Below, in pieces: positions 1-11,488 of a DNA stretch of 64,000 nt. Each line of letters starts with the position of its first letter. Position 1 is the first letter of the stretch. Origin of the DNA: Amycolatopsis keratiniphila subsp. keratiniphila (GTDB taxonomy: Bacteria > Actinomycetota > Actinomycetes > Mycobacteriales > Pseudonocardiaceae); contig NZ_LQMT02000023.1 of assembly GCF_001620365.2 (NCBI RefSeq), forward strand, positions 7,761 to 71,760, written 5' to 3'. The notes beneath the pieces are model-generated. The model did not search any database. It had not been told where the DNA came from and was given only the letters and a program-made list of their open reading frames with translations. A program made the translations under genes and the position numbers.

Positions 1-25
1 GCGTTTAGCCCGCGAAACGCAGGTC
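1..25. repeat. REP-like palindromic repeat, copy 1 (cut by window edge)
   Basis: Right-hand part of the dispersed repeat: GCGTTTAGC, CC, GCGAAACGC, then AGGTC. The right arm carries GAAA instead of TAAA, as in the copies at 49187 and 49225. The left flank lies outside the window. It sits beyond the terminator of the rplO operon. Confidence 0.85.
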
Positions 26-48
26 GGGGGCGCCGGAGGGAGCGCAAG

Positions 49-85
49 CGAAAGGCCCGCCTGGCGGAGCCTGGCGGGCCTTTCG
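49..85 (-). terminator. Hairpin terminator after rplO
   Basis: A perfect 13-bp inverted repeat (CGAAAGGCCCGCC, 49-61, with 73-85) encloses an 11-base loop 21 bases beyond the rplO stop. It probably ends the S10/spc transcript before secY, which would lie outside the window. Confidence 0.7.
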
Positions 86-105
86 GTGAAGCGAGCGAAG
101 AAAGC

Positions 106-552
106 TCAGAGCGTGGTGGCGGAGCCACCGGCGGCGGAGAGCTTCTCCTTGGCGGAGCCGGAGAAAGCGTCGGCGGTGATGTCCAGCTTGACGCCGTTCA
201 GGTCACCGTTGCCGAGCACCTTCACGAGCTTGTTCTTGCGAACAAGACCCTTCGCGACGAGCTCCTCGTTGCCGACCTTGCCACCCTCCGGGAACACGCG
301 GGCGATGTCGCCCAGGTTCACCGGCTGGTACTCGGTGCGGAAGCGGTTCTTGAAGCCGCGAAGCTTCGGGAGCCGCATGTGGATGGGCATCTGCCCACCC
401 TCGAAACCGGCGGGCACGTTCTTCCGGGCCTTGGTGCCCTTGGTACCGCGACCGGCGGTCTTGCCCTTCGAGCCCTCACCACGGCCGACGCGGATCTTGT
501 CGCGCTTCGCGCCCGGAGCCGGACGAAGGTGGTGGATCTTGATGGCAGTCAT
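106..552 (-). CDS. rplO: 50S ribosomal protein L15
   Basis: Late-assembly protein of the large subunit that binds 23S rRNA. The 148-residue length is normal. The N-terminus carries the L15 signature: a basic PAPGAKRDK stretch, then a glycine/lysine-rich segment ([19 protein letters not shown], about residues 22-40). The ATG at 552 overlaps the rpmD stop (ATGA), so the two are translationally coupled. It is the last gene of the ribosomal cluster in the window. secY normally follows in actinobacteria, but here a hairpin and a REP-like element come directly after. Confidence 0.97.
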   Translation of the reverse strand: MTAIKIHHLRPAPGAKRDKIRVGRGEGSKGKTAGRGTKGTKARKNVPAGFEGGQMPIHMRLPKLRGFKNRFRTEYQPVNLGDIARVFPEGGKVGNEELVAKGLVRKNKLVKVLGNGDLNGVKLDITADAFSGSAKEKLSAAGGSATTL

Positions 553-734
553 GCCTTGACCTCCTCGACCTCCACCAGGTGGCGGACGGTGTGGATAAGG
601 CCGCGCACCTCGGGAGTGTCATCACGCACGACGCTCTGGCGGATCTTGCGCAGCCCGAGGGTGCGCAGCGACTCGCGGTGAGCGTGCTTCGTGCCGATCT
701 TGCTCTTGACCTGGGTCACCTTGAGCTGAGTCAT
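549..734 (-). CDS. rpmD: 50S ribosomal protein L30
   Basis: A 61-residue protein with the compact L30 fold pattern ([11 protein letters not shown]..., [16 protein letters not shown]). The ATG at 734 was chosen because it gives the standard family length. The frame stays open further upstream, but that part is out-of-frame rpsE sequence. It lies between rpsE (2-base gap) and rplO (4-base overlap), the usual spc order. Confidence 0.95.
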   Translation of the reverse strand: MTQLKVTQVKSKIGTKHAHRESLRTLGLRKIRQSVVRDDTPEVRGLIHTVRHLVEVEEVKA

Positions 735-736
735 GG

Positions 737-1381
737 TCAGACCCCCTGCCCCGCGCGCTGACGCAGCATGCGAGCCGGAGCGACGTCCTCGAGCGGGAGA
801 CCGCGGCGGGCCGCGACCTCTTCGGGACGCTGCAGGCCCTTCAGGGCCGCCACGGTCGCGTGCACGATGTTGATCGCGTTGTCGGAGCCGAGCGACTTCG
901 ACAGCACGTCGTGGACACCCGCGCACTCCAGCACCGCGCGCACCGGGCCACCGGCGATGACACCGGTACCGGCCGAGGCCGGACGGAGCAGCACGACACC
1001 GGCGGCTTCCTCACCCTGGATCGGGTGGGGGATGGTGCCGGCGACGCGGGGAACGCGGAAGAAGTTCTTCTTCGCTTCCTCGACGCCCTTGGCGATGGCC
1101 GCGGGAACTTCCTTGGCCTTGCCGTAGCCGACGCCGACCTGACCGTCGCCGTCACCGACGACCACCAGGGCGGTGAAGCTGAAGCGACGACCACCCTTGA
1201 CGACCTTGGCGACGCGGTTGATCGTCACGACCTTCTCGAGGTGCGGGGTCTTCTCCTGGCCGGCCCCGCCACGGCCGCTGTCGCGCCGGTCCCGGCGGTC
1301 GCGACGGTCATTGCGGTCGTTGCCGCCCTGCCCGCCGGGTCCGCCCTGGCCGCCGCCGAATTGCCGTGTACGTCCCGGCAT
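737..1381 (-). CDS. rpsE: 30S ribosomal protein S5
   Basis: Small-subunit protein involved in decoding accuracy and mRNA unwinding. The 214-residue product starts [12 protein letters not shown] low-complexity N-terminal extension of about 45 residues, rich in Gly, Asp and Arg ([20 protein letters not shown]), precedes the conserved S5 domain ([19 protein letters not shown], then [13 protein letters not shown]). Such extensions are common in actinobacterial S5. The conserved domain begins normally, so a later start is not needed. Confidence 0.96.
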   Translation of the reverse strand: MPGRTRQFGGGQGGPGGQGGNDRNDRRDRRDRRDSGRGGAGQEKTPHLEKVVTINRVAKVVKGGRRFSFTALVVVGDGDGQVGVGYGKAKEVPAAIAKGVEEAKKNFFRVPRVAGTIPHPIQGEEAAGVVLLRPASAGTGVIAGGPVRAVLECAGVHDVLSKSLGSDNAINIVHATVAALKGLQRPEEVAARRGLPLEDVAPARMLRQRAGQGV

Positions 1382-1412
1382 CAGGCTTTCCTTCCATTCA
1401 CGAGCATCTGCA

Positions 1413-1811
1413 TCAGAACTCCAACCCCGCCTCGCGGGCAGCGTCGGCGAGCGCCGCGATGCGGCCGTGGTAGGCGTTGCCACCACGGTCGAACACCACG
1501 GTCGAGACACCGGCGTTCTTGGCGCGGGCGGCGACGAGTTCCCCGACCTTGGCGGCCTTGGCCTTCTTGTCGCCTTCCAGCGCGCGGACGTCCGCCTCGA
1601 GGGTGGACGCCGACGCCAGGGTCTTGCCGGCGAGGTCGTCGATCAGCTGCACGGCGATGTGCCGCGACGAACGCTTGACGACCAGGCGCGGACGCTGGTC
1701 CGTGCCGTTGATCTTCTTGCGAAGGCGGAAGTGCCGACGGGCCTTCGCGACGCGGCGGCGGGTCGAGATGTCCTTGCCGACCGGCTTGCGCTTCGTAGTC
1801 GTGTCGCTCAT
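1413..1811 (-). CDS. rplR: 50S ribosomal protein L18
   Basis: Binds 5S rRNA together with L5. The N-terminal basic part ([17 protein letters not shown]) and the segment [17 protein letters not shown] are typical. The ATG at 1811 gives 132 residues. A GTG two codons upstream (1817) overlaps the rplF stop as GTGA and is a possible alternative start. Order rplF-rplR-rpsE is the standard spc arrangement. Confidence 0.95.
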   Translation of the reverse strand: MSDTTTKRKPVGKDISTRRRVAKARRHFRLRKKINGTDQRPRLVVKRSSRHIAVQLIDDLAGKTLASASTLEADVRALEGDKKAKAAKVGELVAARAKNAGVSTVVFDRGGNAYHGRIAALADAAREAGLEF

Positions 1812-1813
1812 GA

Positions 1814-2353
1814 TCACTTACCCGTCTTTCCGACCTTGCGGCGGATCTTCTCACCCTCGTAGCGCAGGCCCTTGCCCTTGTACGGGTCCGGGCGGCGCAG
1901 CTTGCGGATGACCGCGGCGATCTGGCCGACCTTCTGCTTGTCGATGCCCGAGACCGAGAACCGGGTGGGGCTCTCGACCTTGAAGGTGATGCCTTCCGGA
2001 GCCTCGATCTTCACCGGGTGGCTGTAGCCGAGGGCGAACTCGAGGTCCGAGCCCTTGGCCTGCACACGGTAACCGACACCGTGGATCTCGAGCTTCTTCT
2101 CGTAGCCCTCGGTCACACCGACGACGAGGTTGTTGACCAGCGTCCGGGTGAGACCGTGCAGGGCACGGCTGGTGCGCTCCTCGTCGGGCCGCTTGACCTC
2201 GAGCGTGCCGTTCTCGGCCTGCTCGACGGTGATGGGCTCGGCGATGGTGTGCTCGAGGGTGCCCTTGGGCCCCTCGACCTTGATCTGCTGACCGTCGATG
2301 GTCACCTTGACCCCGGAGGGGACGGCGACCGGCAGCTTTCCAATGCGTGACAT
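1814..2353 (-). CDS. rplF: 50S ribosomal protein L6
   Basis: A 179-residue protein with the two tandem L6 repeats, starting [15 protein letters not shown] and ending with the conserved [14 protein letters not shown] region. The ATG at 2353 has a purine-rich ribosome binding site (GAAGGGGGCAAAGAC). The open frame continues upstream into rpsH antisense-free sequence that does not resemble L6, so the internal ATG was preferred. Confidence 0.97.
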   Translation of the reverse strand: MSRIGKLPVAVPSGVKVTIDGQQIKVEGPKGTLEHTIAEPITVEQAENGTLEVKRPDEERTSRALHGLTRTLVNNLVVGVTEGYEKKLEIHGVGYRVQAKGSDLEFALGYSHPVKIEAPEGITFKVESPTRFSVSGIDKQKVGQIAAVIRKLRRPDPYKGKGLRYEGEKIRRKVGKTGK

Positions 2354-2369
2354 GTCTTTGCCCCCTTCC

Positions 2370-2768
2370 TTACCAGACGTAGGCGAGGACTTCGCCGCCC
2401 ACGCTGTTGCGCTTGGCCTGACGGTCGGTCTGGAGGCCGGACGACGTCGAGATGATCGCGACGCCGAGGCCACCGAGAACCGACGGCAGTTCGGTCGATT
2501 TTGCGTAGACCCGCAGGCCGGGCTTGGACACGCGGCGGAGGCCGGCGATGCTGCGCTCACGGTTGGGGCCGTACTTCAGCTCCACGACGAGGTTCTTGTG
2601 CTTCTCGCCCGGCTCGTCGCGGTAGCCCGAGATGTAACCCTCGCGCTTGAGGATCTCGGCGATGTTCGCCTTGATCTTCGAGTGGGGAAGCACGACCTCG
2701 TCGTGGTAAGCCGAGTTCGCGTTACGCAGACGGGTCAAGAAGTCTGCGATGGGGTCGGTCATCGTCAT
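2370..2768 (-). CDS. rpsH: 30S ribosomal protein S8
   Basis: 132 residues. Starts [18 protein letters not shown], the invariant S8 opening, and ends in the conserved C-terminal STSSG...[10 protein letters not shown]8 binds helix 21 of 16S rRNA and in many bacteria represses the spc operon. No S8 mRNA target could be recognised by eye here. Starting at the second ATG, two codons downstream, is possible. Confidence 0.97.
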   Translation of the reverse strand: MTMTDPIADFLTRLRNANSAYHDEVVLPHSKIKANIAEILKREGYISGYRDEPGEKHKNLVVELKYGPNRERSIAGLRRVSKPGLRVYAKSTELPSVLGGLGVAIISTSSGLQTDRQAKRNSVGGEVLAYVW

Positions 2769-2850
2769 GGTGACCTGTCAACCTTTCTCGCCCTGGTTCC
2801 CTGCGATTTCACTGCAGGGCCTGTGGCGAAGTGGGAGTTAAAAAAGACTC

Positions 2851-3036
2851 TTACCAGCTGGACTTGCGGACGCCGGGCAGCTCGCCCGCGTGTGCCATCT
2901 CGCGAAGGCAGATCCGGCAGAGCCCGAACTTGCGGAACACCGAGTGCGGGCGACCGCACCGCTGGCAGCGCGTGTAACCGCGAACCTTGAACTTCGGCGT
3001 CTTCGCGGCCTTGTGGACCAGTGCTTTCTTGGCCAT
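2851..3036 (-). CDS. rpsZ: 30S ribosomal protein S14, zinc-binding (type Z)
   Basis: A 61-residue short S14 with two CxxC pairs (CQRC at residues 24-27 and CRIC at 40-43), the zinc-binding form. It starts [12 protein letters not shown] at 3036 and sits between rplE and rpsH as in other Gram-positive spc operons. A zinc-free paralogue, if present, would lie elsewhere. The 82-base gap to rpsH holds no gene. Confidence 0.97.
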   Translation of the reverse strand: MAKKALVHKAAKTPKFKVRGYTRCQRCGRPHSVFRKFGLCRICLREMAHAGELPGVRKSSW

Positions 3037-3040
3037 CGAC

Positions 3041-3604
3041 TCAGTTCTCCTTGAACGGGAAGCCGAGCTTGCGAAGCAGCGCGCGGCCCTCGTCGTCGGT
3101 GTTGGCGGTGGTGACGACAGTGACGTCCATACCGCGCGGGCGGTCGATGGCGTCCGGGTCGATCTCGTGGAACATGGACTGCTCGTTGAGACCGAACGTG
3201 TAGTTGCCGTTGCCGTCGAACTGCTTCGGCGAAAGCCCGCGGAAGTCACGGATACGCGGCAGCGCGATGGTCAGCAGCCGGTCGAGGAACTCCCACATGC
3301 GGTCGTTGCGCAGCGTGACGCGCGCACCGATCGGCTGGCCCTCACGCAGCTTGAACTGCGCGATGGACTTGCGAGCCTTGCGAACCTCGGGCTTCTGCCC
3401 GGTGATCGCGGCCAGGTCACGGATGGCGCCTTCGATCAGCTTGCTGTCACGGGCGGCGTCACCGACACCCATGTTCACGACGACCTTGACGACGCCCGGG
3501 ATCTGGTGGACGTTCTCGAAGGAGAACTCCTCCTGGAGCTGTCCCTTGATCTCCTCGCGGTACCGCACCTTGAGGCGCGGGGCGATCTTCTCTGCGGTGG
3601 TCAT
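3041..3604 (-). CDS. rplE: 50S ribosomal protein L5
   Basis: 187 residues. Contacts 5S rRNA and the P-site tRNA. Conserved blocks [24 protein letters not shown] and [12 protein letters not shown] are visible in order. ATG at 3604, 2 bases from rplX; rpsZ follows after a 4-base gap, so the three are tightly coupled. Confidence 0.97.
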   Translation of the reverse strand: MTTAEKIAPRLKVRYREEIKGQLQEEFSFENVHQIPGVVKVVVNMGVGDAARDSKLIEGAIRDLAAITGQKPEVRKARKSIAQFKLREGQPIGARVTLRNDRMWEFLDRLLTIALPRIRDFRGLSPKQFDGNGNYTFGLNEQSMFHEIDPDAIDRPRGMDVTVVTTANTDDEGRALLRKLGFPFKEN

Positions 3605-3606
3605 GA

Positions 3607-3921
3607 TCAGATGTCCTTACCGTTCCGGCGCGAGACCCGGACCTTCTTGCCGTCCTCGCCGATGCGGTAGCCCACCCGGGTCGGCTTGCCGTCGGAGTCG
3701 ACGACCATCACGTTCGAGACGTGGATGGGCGCCTCCTGCGTGACGATGCCGCCGGACTGCGCGCCGCGCTGGGTCTGGGAGATCCGCGTGTGCTTCTTGA
3801 TCCGGTTGACGCCCTCGACCAGCACGCGCTCGCGCTCGGGGTAGGCCTGGATGACCTTGCCCTTGGCACCCTTGTCCTTGCCGGCGATGACGACGACCGT
3901 GTCGCCCTTCTTCACCTTCAT
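3607..3921 (-). CDS. rplX: 50S ribosomal protein L24
   Basis: 104 residues with an N-terminal KOW motif ([19 protein letters not shown], about residues 5-23). It is one of the two assembly initiators on 23S rRNA. Starts [12 protein letters not shown] directly after rplN with a 3-base gap. Confidence 0.97.
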   Translation of the reverse strand: MKVKKGDTVVVIAGKDKGAKGKVIQAYPERERVLVEGVNRIKKHTRISQTQRGAQSGGIVTQEAPIHVSNVMVVDSDGKPTRVGYRIGEDGKKVRVSRRNGKDI

Positions 3922-3924
3922 GCT

Positions 3925-4293
3925 CTACAACACCTCCGGCGCGAGCGAAATGATCTTCATGAACTTTCGGTCGCGCAGCTCGCGGCCGACCGGCCCGAAG
4001 ATGCGGGTGCCGCGGGGCTCATTGTCGTTCTTGATGAGCACAGCAGCGTTCTCGTCGAAGCGGATGTAAGAACCGTCCGGACGACGGCGCTCCTTGCGCG
4101 TGCGAACGATGACCGCCTTGACGACGTCACCCTTCTTCACGCCGGCGGCCGGCATGGCGTCCTTCACGGTGGCGACGATGATGTCGCCGATGCCCGCGTA
4201 GCGCCGCCCCGAGCCACCGAGAACGCGGATGCAAAGGATCTCCTTCGCGCCCGTGTTGTCGGCAACCCGAAGCCGCGACTCCTGCTGGATCAC
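3925..4293 (-). CDS. rplN: 50S ribosomal protein L14
   Basis: 122 residues, the family's exact usual length, starting [18 protein letters not shown]. It contacts the 30S subunit (bridges B5/B8) and is the classical first gene of the spc operon. The 77-base gap to rpsQ contains a short hairpin (CTCGCG with CGCGAG, about 4321-4338) and could hold a minor promoter, but I see no clear one. Confidence 0.98.
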   Translation of the reverse strand: MIQQESRLRVADNTGAKEILCIRVLGGSGRRYAGIGDIIVATVKDAMPAAGVKKGDVVKAVIVRTRKERRRPDGSYIRFDENAAVLIKNDNEPRGTRIFGPVGRELRDRKFMKIISLAPEVL

Positions 4294-4370
4294 GTCTACT
4301 CCTGTATGTCGCGCTGGTTCTCGCGTTGAACCGCGAGCCTTGCGGAACTAAGGGACTCAGAGAGCCCTAC

Positions 4371-4652
4371 TTACTTGGCCTTCTCCACGATCTGCACCAG
4401 ACGCCAGCGCTTGGTCGCCGACAGCGGGCGGGTCTCCATCAGGGTGACCCGGTCGCCCACGCCCGCCTCGTTGTTCTCGTCGTGCACCTTGACCTTGCTG
4501 GTGCTGCGGAGAACCTTGGCGTAACGACGGTGCTTCTTGCGGTCTTCGAGCTCGACCACGATCGTCTTGTTCATCTTGTCCGAGACGACGTAACCCTCAC
4601 GGACCTTGCGGTCGTTGCGGGGGGCCGCCTCAGCGTTGGGCTGCTCGCTCAT
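4371..4652 (-). CDS. rpsQ: 30S ribosomal protein S17
   Basis: 93 residues with an OB-fold core: [22 protein letters not shown] and the conserved [22 protein letters not shown] short acidic/polar N-terminal extension ([14 protein letters not shown]) is typical of actinobacteria. The ATG overlaps the rpmC stop (ATGA). Last gene of the S10 group. Confidence 0.97.
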   Translation of the reverse strand: MSEQPNAEAAPRNDRKVREGYVVSDKMNKTIVVELEDRKKHRRYAKVLRSTSKVKVHDENNEAGVGDRVTLMETRPLSATKRWRLVQIVEKAK

Positions 4653-4897
4653 GCGGCACCTTCACTCTCGGCGTCAGGGGAAACGGACAGGCCGAGTTCA
4701 CGCTCGCGCATGACCGTGTAGATCCGCGCGATGTCCGTGCGGACGGTGCGCAGACGGCGGTTGTTGTCGAGCTGTCCGGTCGCCATCTGGAAGCGGAGGT
4801 TGAAGAGCTCCTCCTTGTATTCCTTCAGACGCAGAACGAGCTCTTCCGCGGTGAGCTCACGCAGCTCCGATGCCTGGGCGGCACCTGCCTTCGCCAT
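4649..4897 (-). CDS. rpmC: 50S ribosomal protein L29
   Basis: 82 residues of helical coiled-coil type ([25 protein letters not shown]), at the polypeptide exit tunnel where nascent-chain factors dock. An acidic C-terminal tail of about 15 residues follows the conserved core. The start overlaps the rplP stop (TGATG) and the stop overlaps the rpsQ start. Confidence 0.96.
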   Translation of the reverse strand: MAKAGAAQASELRELTAEELVLRLKEYKEELFNLRFQMATGQLDNNRRLRTVRTDIARIYTVMRERELGLSVSPDAESEGAA

Positions 4898-5316
4898 CAG
4901 AACTCACCACCTTCACGGGTCACGATGCGGCACTTCATGGGCAGCTTGTGGATCGCGCGACGGAGCGCCTCGCGGGCGGTCTCCTCGTTCGGGAACGAGA
5001 TCTCGAACATCACGCGGCCCGGCTTCACGTTGGCGATCCACCACTCGGGCGAACCCTTACCGGAACCCATGCGGGTTTCCGCCGGCTTCTTGGTCAGCGG
5101 GCGGTCCGGGTAGATGGTCGTCCACACCTTGCCGCCACGCTTGATGTGACGCGTCATGGCGATACGAGCGGACTCGATCTGCCGGTTGGTCACGTAGCTG
5201 TGCTCAAGCGCCTGGATGCCGTACTCGCCGAAGTTCACCTTCGTACCGCCCTTGGCGGCACCGTGGCGCTTCGGGGAGTGCTGCTTCCGGTGCTTGACCC
5301 TGCGCGGGATGAGCAC
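4897..5316 (-). CDS. rplP: 50S ribosomal protein L16
   Basis: 139 residues. Starts [19 protein letters not shown], with conserved [24 protein letters not shown] and [20 protein letters not shown] blocks. It lies near the A-site tRNA and the peptidyl transferase centre. Three bases separate it from rpsC. Confidence 0.98.
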   Translation of the reverse strand: MLIPRRVKHRKQHSPKRHGAAKGGTKVNFGEYGIQALEHSYVTNRQIESARIAMTRHIKRGGKVWTTIYPDRPLTKKPAETRMGSGKGSPEWWIANVKPGRVMFEISFPNEETAREALRRAIHKLPMKCRIVTREGGEF

Positions 5317-5319
5317 GTG

Positions 5320-6176
<857 letters not shown>

Positions 6177-6177
<1 letters not shown>

Positions 6178-6593
6178 TACCGGCCACCTGCCTTCTTCTT
6201 GCCCTGTGCCTTCTTGGCCTCGGCCTTGGGACGCGACTCCACCTCGACGGTGATGTGGCTGGTCCGCTTGCGGATCCGGTACGCGCGGCCCTGGGCCCGC
6301 GGACGGATGCGCTTGAGGGTCGGGCCCTCGTCGGCGTAGGCGTTCTTGACCCAGAGGGTGTCCGGGTCGAGATCGAGGTTGTTCTCGGCGTTGGCCACGG
6401 CGCTGGCGAGCACCTTCGCGACCGGCTCGCTTGCCGCCTGCGGGGCGAACTGGAGCACGGCCAAGGCGTCGGCGGCGCTACGTCCCTTGATCAGCTCGAT
6501 CACCCGGCGCACCTTGGTAGGCGAGTCCCGGACGAAGCGAGCCCGCGCGTAAGCCGTCGGCAAAGCCTCGGCCACGTCGTTCTGGGCGTTCAT
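6177..6593 (-). CDS. rplV: 50S ribosomal protein L22
   Basis: 138 residues; the beta-hairpin lines the exit tunnel ([24 protein letters not shown]). The ATG at 6593 begins [20 protein letters not shown]; the upstream open frame is the out-of-frame reading of rpsS. The C-terminal tail is basic and lysine-rich ([16 protein letters not shown]). Hairpin-tip changes that give macrolide resistance elsewhere are not evident. Confidence 0.97.
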
Positions 6594-6622
6594 CGCTAGC
6601 TTCCTTGTTCTCTCGTGCCCGC

Positions 6623-6904
6623 TCAGCGGCGGCGCGACTTGCGGTCGTCCTTGATGTGGCCCTTGAAGGTCCGAGTCGGCGCGAATTCGCCCAACTTGTG
6701 ACCCACCATCGCCTCGGTGACGAACACCGGGACGTGCTTGCGGCCGTCGTGCACAGCGATCGTGTGACCCAGGAAGTCCGGGATGATCGTGGAGCGACGC
6801 GACCACGTCTTGATCACGGTCTTCTTGCCCGACTCGTTGAGAGCGTCCACCTTCTTGAGCAGGTGGTCGTCCACGAAGGGGCCCTTTTTGAGGCTACGTG
6901 GCAT
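6623..6904 (-). CDS. rpsS: 30S ribosomal protein S19
   Basis: 93 residues, starting [20 protein letters not shown], the invariant S19 opening, and ending in the basic [16 protein letters not shown]. It pairs with S13 in the 30S head. Lies 18 bases downstream of rplB and 29 bases upstream of rplV. Confidence 0.98.
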   Translation of the reverse strand: MPRSLKKGPFVDDHLLKKVDALNESGKKTVIKTWSRRSTIIPDFLGHTIAVHDGRKHVPVFVTEAMVGHKLGEFAPTRTFKGHIKDDRKSRRR

Positions 6905-6922
6905 GTTCTTCTACCTCCCTGC

Positions 6923-7756
6923 TCAGCGCTTCTTGCCGGTACGCCGGCGGCGGACGATCATGGCGTCGGAAGCCTTGCGGCGGCGGGTGCGGCCTTCGGG
7001 CTTACCGTTCGGGTTCACCGGGTGGCGGCCACCGGAGGTCTTACCCTCACCACCACCGTGCGGGTGGTCGACCGGGTTCATGACGACACCACGGACGGTG
7101 GGGCGCTTGCCGCGCCAGCGGTTACGGCCCGCCTTGCCCCAGTTGATGTTCGAGTGCTCGGAGTTGCCGACCTCGCCGATGGTGGCGCGGTTGCGCACGT
7201 CGACGTTGCGGATCTCGCCCGAGGGGAGACGAAGCTGGGCGTACGGCCCGTCCTTCGCCACCAGCTGCACCTTGGCACCGGCGGACCGCGCCATCTTCGC
7301 GCCGCCACCGGGGCGGAGCTCGATCGCGTGGATCACGGTGCCGACCGGGATGTTGCGCAGCGGCAGGTTGTTACCCGGCTTGATGTCGGCACGGGGGCCG
7401 TTCTCGACCGTGTCACCCTGCTTGAGCTTCTCCGGGGCGATGATGTAGCGCTTCTCGCCGTCGGCGTAGTGCAGCAGCGCGATCCGAGCGGACCGGTTGG
7501 GGTCGTACTCGATGTGCGCGACCTTGGCGGGAACGCCGTCCTTGTCGTTCCGGCGGAAGTCGATCAGCCGGTACGCACGCTTGTGGCCACCACCCTTGTG
7601 CCGGGTGGTGATCTTGCCGCTGGAGTTACGGCCGCCGGACTTGCTCAGCGGACGCAGCAGCGACTTCTCCGGGGTGGACCGAGTGATCTCGGCGAAGTCG
7701 GAGACGCTGGAACCGCGACGACCCGGGGTCGTCGGCTTGTACTTGCGGATGCCCAT
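6923..7756 (-). CDS. rplB: 50S ribosomal protein L2
   Basis: 277 residues, a primary 23S-binding protein next to the peptidyl transferase centre. The C-terminal signature [20 protein letters not shown] contains the conserved histidine implicated in peptidyl transfer. N-terminal block [17 protein letters not shown] is standard. ATG at 7756, 16 bases after rplW. Confidence 0.98.
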   Translation of the reverse strand: MGIRKYKPTTPGRRGSSVSDFAEITRSTPEKSLLRPLSKSGGRNSSGKITTRHKGGGHKRAYRLIDFRRNDKDGVPAKVAHIEYDPNRSARIALLHYADGEKRYIIAPEKLKQGDTVENGPRADIKPGNNLPLRNIPVGTVIHAIELRPGGGAKMARSAGAKVQLVAKDGPYAQLRLPSGEIRNVDVRNRATIGEVGNSEHSNINWGKAGRNRWRGKRPTVRGVVMNPVDHPHGGGEGKTSGGRHPVNPNGKPEGRTRRRKASDAMIVRRRRTGKKR

Positions 7757-7772
7757 GTGTCAGCTCAGTCCT

Positions 7773-8084
7773 TTACGCGGTGGGTCCGCCGAAGATCTCG
7801 ATCGGCTTGCTCTCAGCCGAAAGAGTCACGATGGCGCGCTTGGTGTCCTTGCGCTTGCCGAAGCCGGCGCGAGTCCGCTTACGCTTGCCCTGGCGGTTGG
7901 CCGTGTTGACGCTGACCACCTTGACGCCGAACACCTTCTCGACCGCGATCTTGATCTGGGTCTTGTTGGCGTCCGGGCGGACGATGAACGTGTACTTGTG
8001 GTCCTCGAGCAGCCCGTAGGACTTCTCGGAGATCACCGGCGCGAGCAAGATGTCGCGGGGATCGGGGATGGCGATCGCACTCAC
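7773..8084 (-). CDS. rplW: 50S ribosomal protein L23
   Basis: 103 residues; docking site for trigger factor and SRP at the tunnel exit. Conserved [17 protein letters not shown] and [22 protein letters not shown] segments. The GTG at 8084 overlaps the rplD stop as GTGA. Confidence 0.97.
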   Translation of the reverse strand: MSAIAIPDPRDILLAPVISEKSYGLLEDHKYTFIVRPDANKTQIKIAVEKVFGVKVVSVNTANRQGKRKRTRAGFGKRKDTKRAIVTLSAESKPIEIFGGPTA

Positions 8085-8767
8085 TGCTCGTCACTCCCTT
8101 CAACCTCGCTCGACCGAGCCGAAGCCTTCGCGCCCTTGCCCCGGACGGGGCCGGCGACGAACACGTCGTAAGCGGCCTTGGTGAACACCACGTCGTCGTT
8201 GACCAACACGTCGTAGGTGTTGAGCTGGTCGGGCGTGATGATGTGGACCTCGGCCAGGTTGCGCACGGAGTTCCAGCTCAGCTCGTCGTCGCGGTGCAGG
8301 ACCACGAGAACGCGCTTGGCCTGGGTCACCGCGGCGATGGCGGCCTTGGCGGACTTGGTGGACGGCTTCTCGCCGGTCACCAGTTCGGTGATGACGTGCA
8401 GCTGTCCGGCACGGGCCCGGTCGGAGAGGGCGCCACGCAGAGCGGCGGCCTTCATCTTCTTCGGGGTCCGCTGGGTGTAGTCACGCGGCGTGGGGCCGTG
8501 GACGACGCCACCACCGGTGAACTGCGGCGCACGGGTCGAACCCTGGCGGGCGCGGCCGGTGCCCTTCTGGCGGTACGGCTTCTTGCCACCACCGCGGACT
8601 TCACCGCGGGTCTTGGTGTCATGCGTGCCCTGGCGGGCGGCGGCCAGCTGGGCCACCACGACCTGGTGCATGAGGGGCACGTTGGCCTGCACGTCGAAGA
8701 TCTCCGAGGGGAGCTCGACCGTGCCGTCGGCTTTACCGGCCGGGGTCTTCAGCTCGACGCTGGTCAT
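8081..8767 (-). CDS. rplD: 50S ribosomal protein L4
   Basis: 228 residues. The exit-tunnel loop segment [19 protein letters not shown] (about residues 61-79) is unchanged from the macrolide-sensitive consensus as far as I can judge. The last about 15 residues ([15 protein letters not shown]) form a short polar tail beyond the core. ATG at 8767, two bases after rplC. Confidence 0.97.
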   Translation of the reverse strand: MTSVELKTPAGKADGTVELPSEIFDVQANVPLMHQVVVAQLAAARQGTHDTKTRGEVRGGGKKPYRQKGTGRARQGSTRAPQFTGGGVVHGPTPRDYTQRTPKKMKAAALRGALSDRARAGQLHVITELVTGEKPSTKSAKAAIAAVTQAKRVLVVLHRDDELSWNSVRNLAEVHIITPDQLNTYDVLVNDDVVFTKAAYDVFVAGPVRGKGAKASARSSEVEGSDEQ

Positions 8768-8769
8768 GT

Positions 8770-9420
8770 TCAGTTACCACCCTTCGCGGCGCTGCGAACG
8801 AACAGCAGGCCGCCCTTGGGACCGGGCACGGCGCCCTTGATCAGCAGCAGGCCGTCCTCGGCACGCACCGCGTGCACGGTCAGGTTCTGCGTGGTGACCC
8901 GGTCGTTGCCCATCCGGCCCGCCATGCGCAGGCCCTTGAAGACGCGGCCCGGGGTGGCGCAGCCACCGATCGAGCCGGGCTTGCGGTGCACGGCCTGGGC
9001 ACCGTGGCTCGCGCCCTGGCCCTTGAAGCCGTGACGCTTCATGACACCGGCGTAGCCCTTGCCCTTGCTGGTACCGGTCACGTCGACCTCGATACCGGCC
9101 TCGAACACCTCGGCGGTGATCTCCTGGCCGACCTCGTAGGTCTCGGCGTCGGTGGTACGCAGCTCCGCAAGGTAACGACGCGGGGTCACGCTCGCCTTGT
9201 CGAAGTGGCCGGTGCGCGGCTTGTTCACGCGACGCGGGTCGACCGCGCCGAAAGCCAGCTGCACGGCCTTGTAGCCGTCGTTCTCCTGGGTCCGAACCTG
9301 GGTGACCACGTTCGGCCCGGCCTGCACGACGGTCACCGGGACGACCCGGTTGTTCTCGTCGAAGACCTGGGTCATGCCGAGCTTGGTGCCCAGGATGCCC
9401 TTCACTTGCCTGTCAGACAT
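8770..9420 (-). CDS. rplC: 50S ribosomal protein L3
   Basis: 216 residues, starting [22 protein letters not shown]. The long loop reaching the peptidyl transferase centre ([27 protein letters not shown]) is intact. It initiates 50S assembly together with L24. Second gene of the S10 operon, 34 bases from rpsJ. Confidence 0.98.
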   Translation of the reverse strand: MSDRQVKGILGTKLGMTQVFDENNRVVPVTVVQAGPNVVTQVRTQENDGYKAVQLAFGAVDPRRVNKPRTGHFDKASVTPRRYLAELRTTDAETYEVGQEITAEVFEAGIEVDVTGTSKGKGYAGVMKRHGFKGQGASHGAQAVHRKPGSIGGCATPGRVFKGLRMAGRMGNDRVTTQNLTVHAVRAEDGLLLIKGAVPGPKGGLLFVRSAAKGGN

Positions 9421-9454
9421 GAGTCTCTTACTCTCCGCCGCTCGCCAGCCGCTG

Positions 9455-9760
9455 CTACTGGATGTTGACGTCGACGCTCGCCGGCAGGTCGATGCGCATG
9501 AGCGCGTCGACCGTCTTCGGCGTCGGGTCGAGGATGTCGATCAGACGCTTGTGCGTGCGCATCTCGAAGTGCTCGCGCGAGTCCTTGTACTTGTGCGGCG
9601 AGCGGATGACGCAGTAAACGTTCTTCTCGGTGGGCAGCGGCACCGGCCCGACAACACGGGCGCCGGTACGCGTGACCGTCTCGACGATCTTGCGTGCCGA
9701 GGTGTCGATCGCCTCGTGGTCGTAGGCCTTGAGCCGGATGCGGATCTTCTGTCCCGCCAT
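9455..9760 (-). CDS. rpsJ: 30S ribosomal protein S10 (NusE)
   Basis: 101 residues, starting [19 protein letters not shown] and with the conserved [24 protein letters not shown]. It doubles as NusE in transcription antitermination, binding NusB and NusG. First gene of the S10 operon. Its upstream region carries a palindromic hairpin (9806-9828) and a motif shared with the rpsL leader (9846-9881). Ribosome binding site ACAAGGAACGAGC precedes the ATG. Confidence 0.98.
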   Translation of the reverse strand: MAGQKIRIRLKAYDHEAIDTSARKIVETVTRTGARVVGPVPLPTEKNVYCVIRSPHKYKDSREHFEMRTHKRLIDILDPTPKTVDALMRIDLPASVDVNIQ

Positions 9761-9805
9761 GGTGGCTGCTCGTTCCTTGTCGTCTCGTGCCGCTTTTGTC
9801 TTTTC

Positions 9806-9828
9806 AAACCTCAGCCTGGCTGAGGTTT
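9806..9828 (-). promoter_or_regulatory. Palindromic hairpin in the rpsJ leader
   Basis: AAACCTCAGCC, one base, GGCTGAGGTTT: a perfect 11-bp inverted repeat that would fold as 9 bp with a 5-base loop. It lies about 46 bases upstream of the rpsJ start. On the transcribed strand it is followed by GAAAAGACAAAAG, so it is not a classical U-tract terminator. It may be a protein-binding or attenuation structure. Confidence 0.5.
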
Positions 9829-9845
9829 TCCCAGTTCAACGGCCC

Positions 9846-9881
9846 TGTCCCCGGTCCACGCGGTCGGGCGTGTCGTGCCCG
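9846..9881 (-). promoter_or_regulatory. Motif shared by the rpsJ and rpsL leaders (rpsJ copy)
   Basis: This 36-base stretch matches 14535-14569, upstream of rpsL, at about 32 of 35 aligned positions with one 1-base gap. The 17-base core CGCGGTCGGGCGTGTCG (plus-strand reading) is identical at 9859-9875 and 14548-14564. Both copies are in the same orientation relative to a ribosomal-protein operon. Confidence 0.55.
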
Positions 9882-10116
9882 ACGCACAGACGGATCCCGC
9901 GGGATCTTCGTCTTGCCTGGTCTTCCTCAACGTGAGGAGGCATCGAGCCGGCGGAAATGCTTGGTCGCCGTCTCAAACGCCCTTGCCCGCTAGCCTCACC
10001 CGAAGGAAGTGCTCCGCGGACCGTGGCCGCTCATACCAGGGCGGCCGGAACCTGTCTTCGGAAAGAAGAACGAGTTCGGCCGCCCCAGGACGAGCAACCT
10101 GAATAGTGTCGCACAC

Positions 10117-10170
10117 GTGATTTGACGCCCCTAACCCGGGGGTGTATTACCCCCGGGCGGGGCGCCTAAA

Positions 10171-10174
<4 letters not shown>
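10117..10174 (-). terminator. Long hairpin terminator after tuf
   Basis: Nested inverted repeats begin inside the tuf stop codon: outer GTGATTT/AAATCAC, middle CGCCCC/GGGGCG, inner CCCGGGGGT (10135-10143) with ACCCCCGGG (10149-10157) around a GTATT loop. It probably ends the str operon transcript before the S10 operon. Confidence 0.75.
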
Positions 10175-11364
<1,190 letters not shown>

Positions 11365-11488
11365 TGGAATGTCCTCCTGGACTGTTTTGCTTACTCACCG
11401 GCCAACGTGGCTGTCGGACGGGGATTCGTTTCTTGACGGATGCTGCGGACGTTCAGGAGTGTTCCTTATGCCCGCGAGCGGACGGGAA

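Larger units (their letters stand above)
9761..10116 (-). promoter_or_regulatory. rpsJ upstream region (S10 operon promoter and leader)
   Basis: No gene is convincing in this stretch. It should hold the S10 operon promoter and leader. I could not find a good -35/-10 pair by eye. Two structural signals are visible and listed separately: the 9806-9828 hairpin and the 9846-9881 motif. Another shared word, CGGATCCCGCG, occurs at 9891 and again upstream of rpsL near 14614. Confidence 0.5.
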
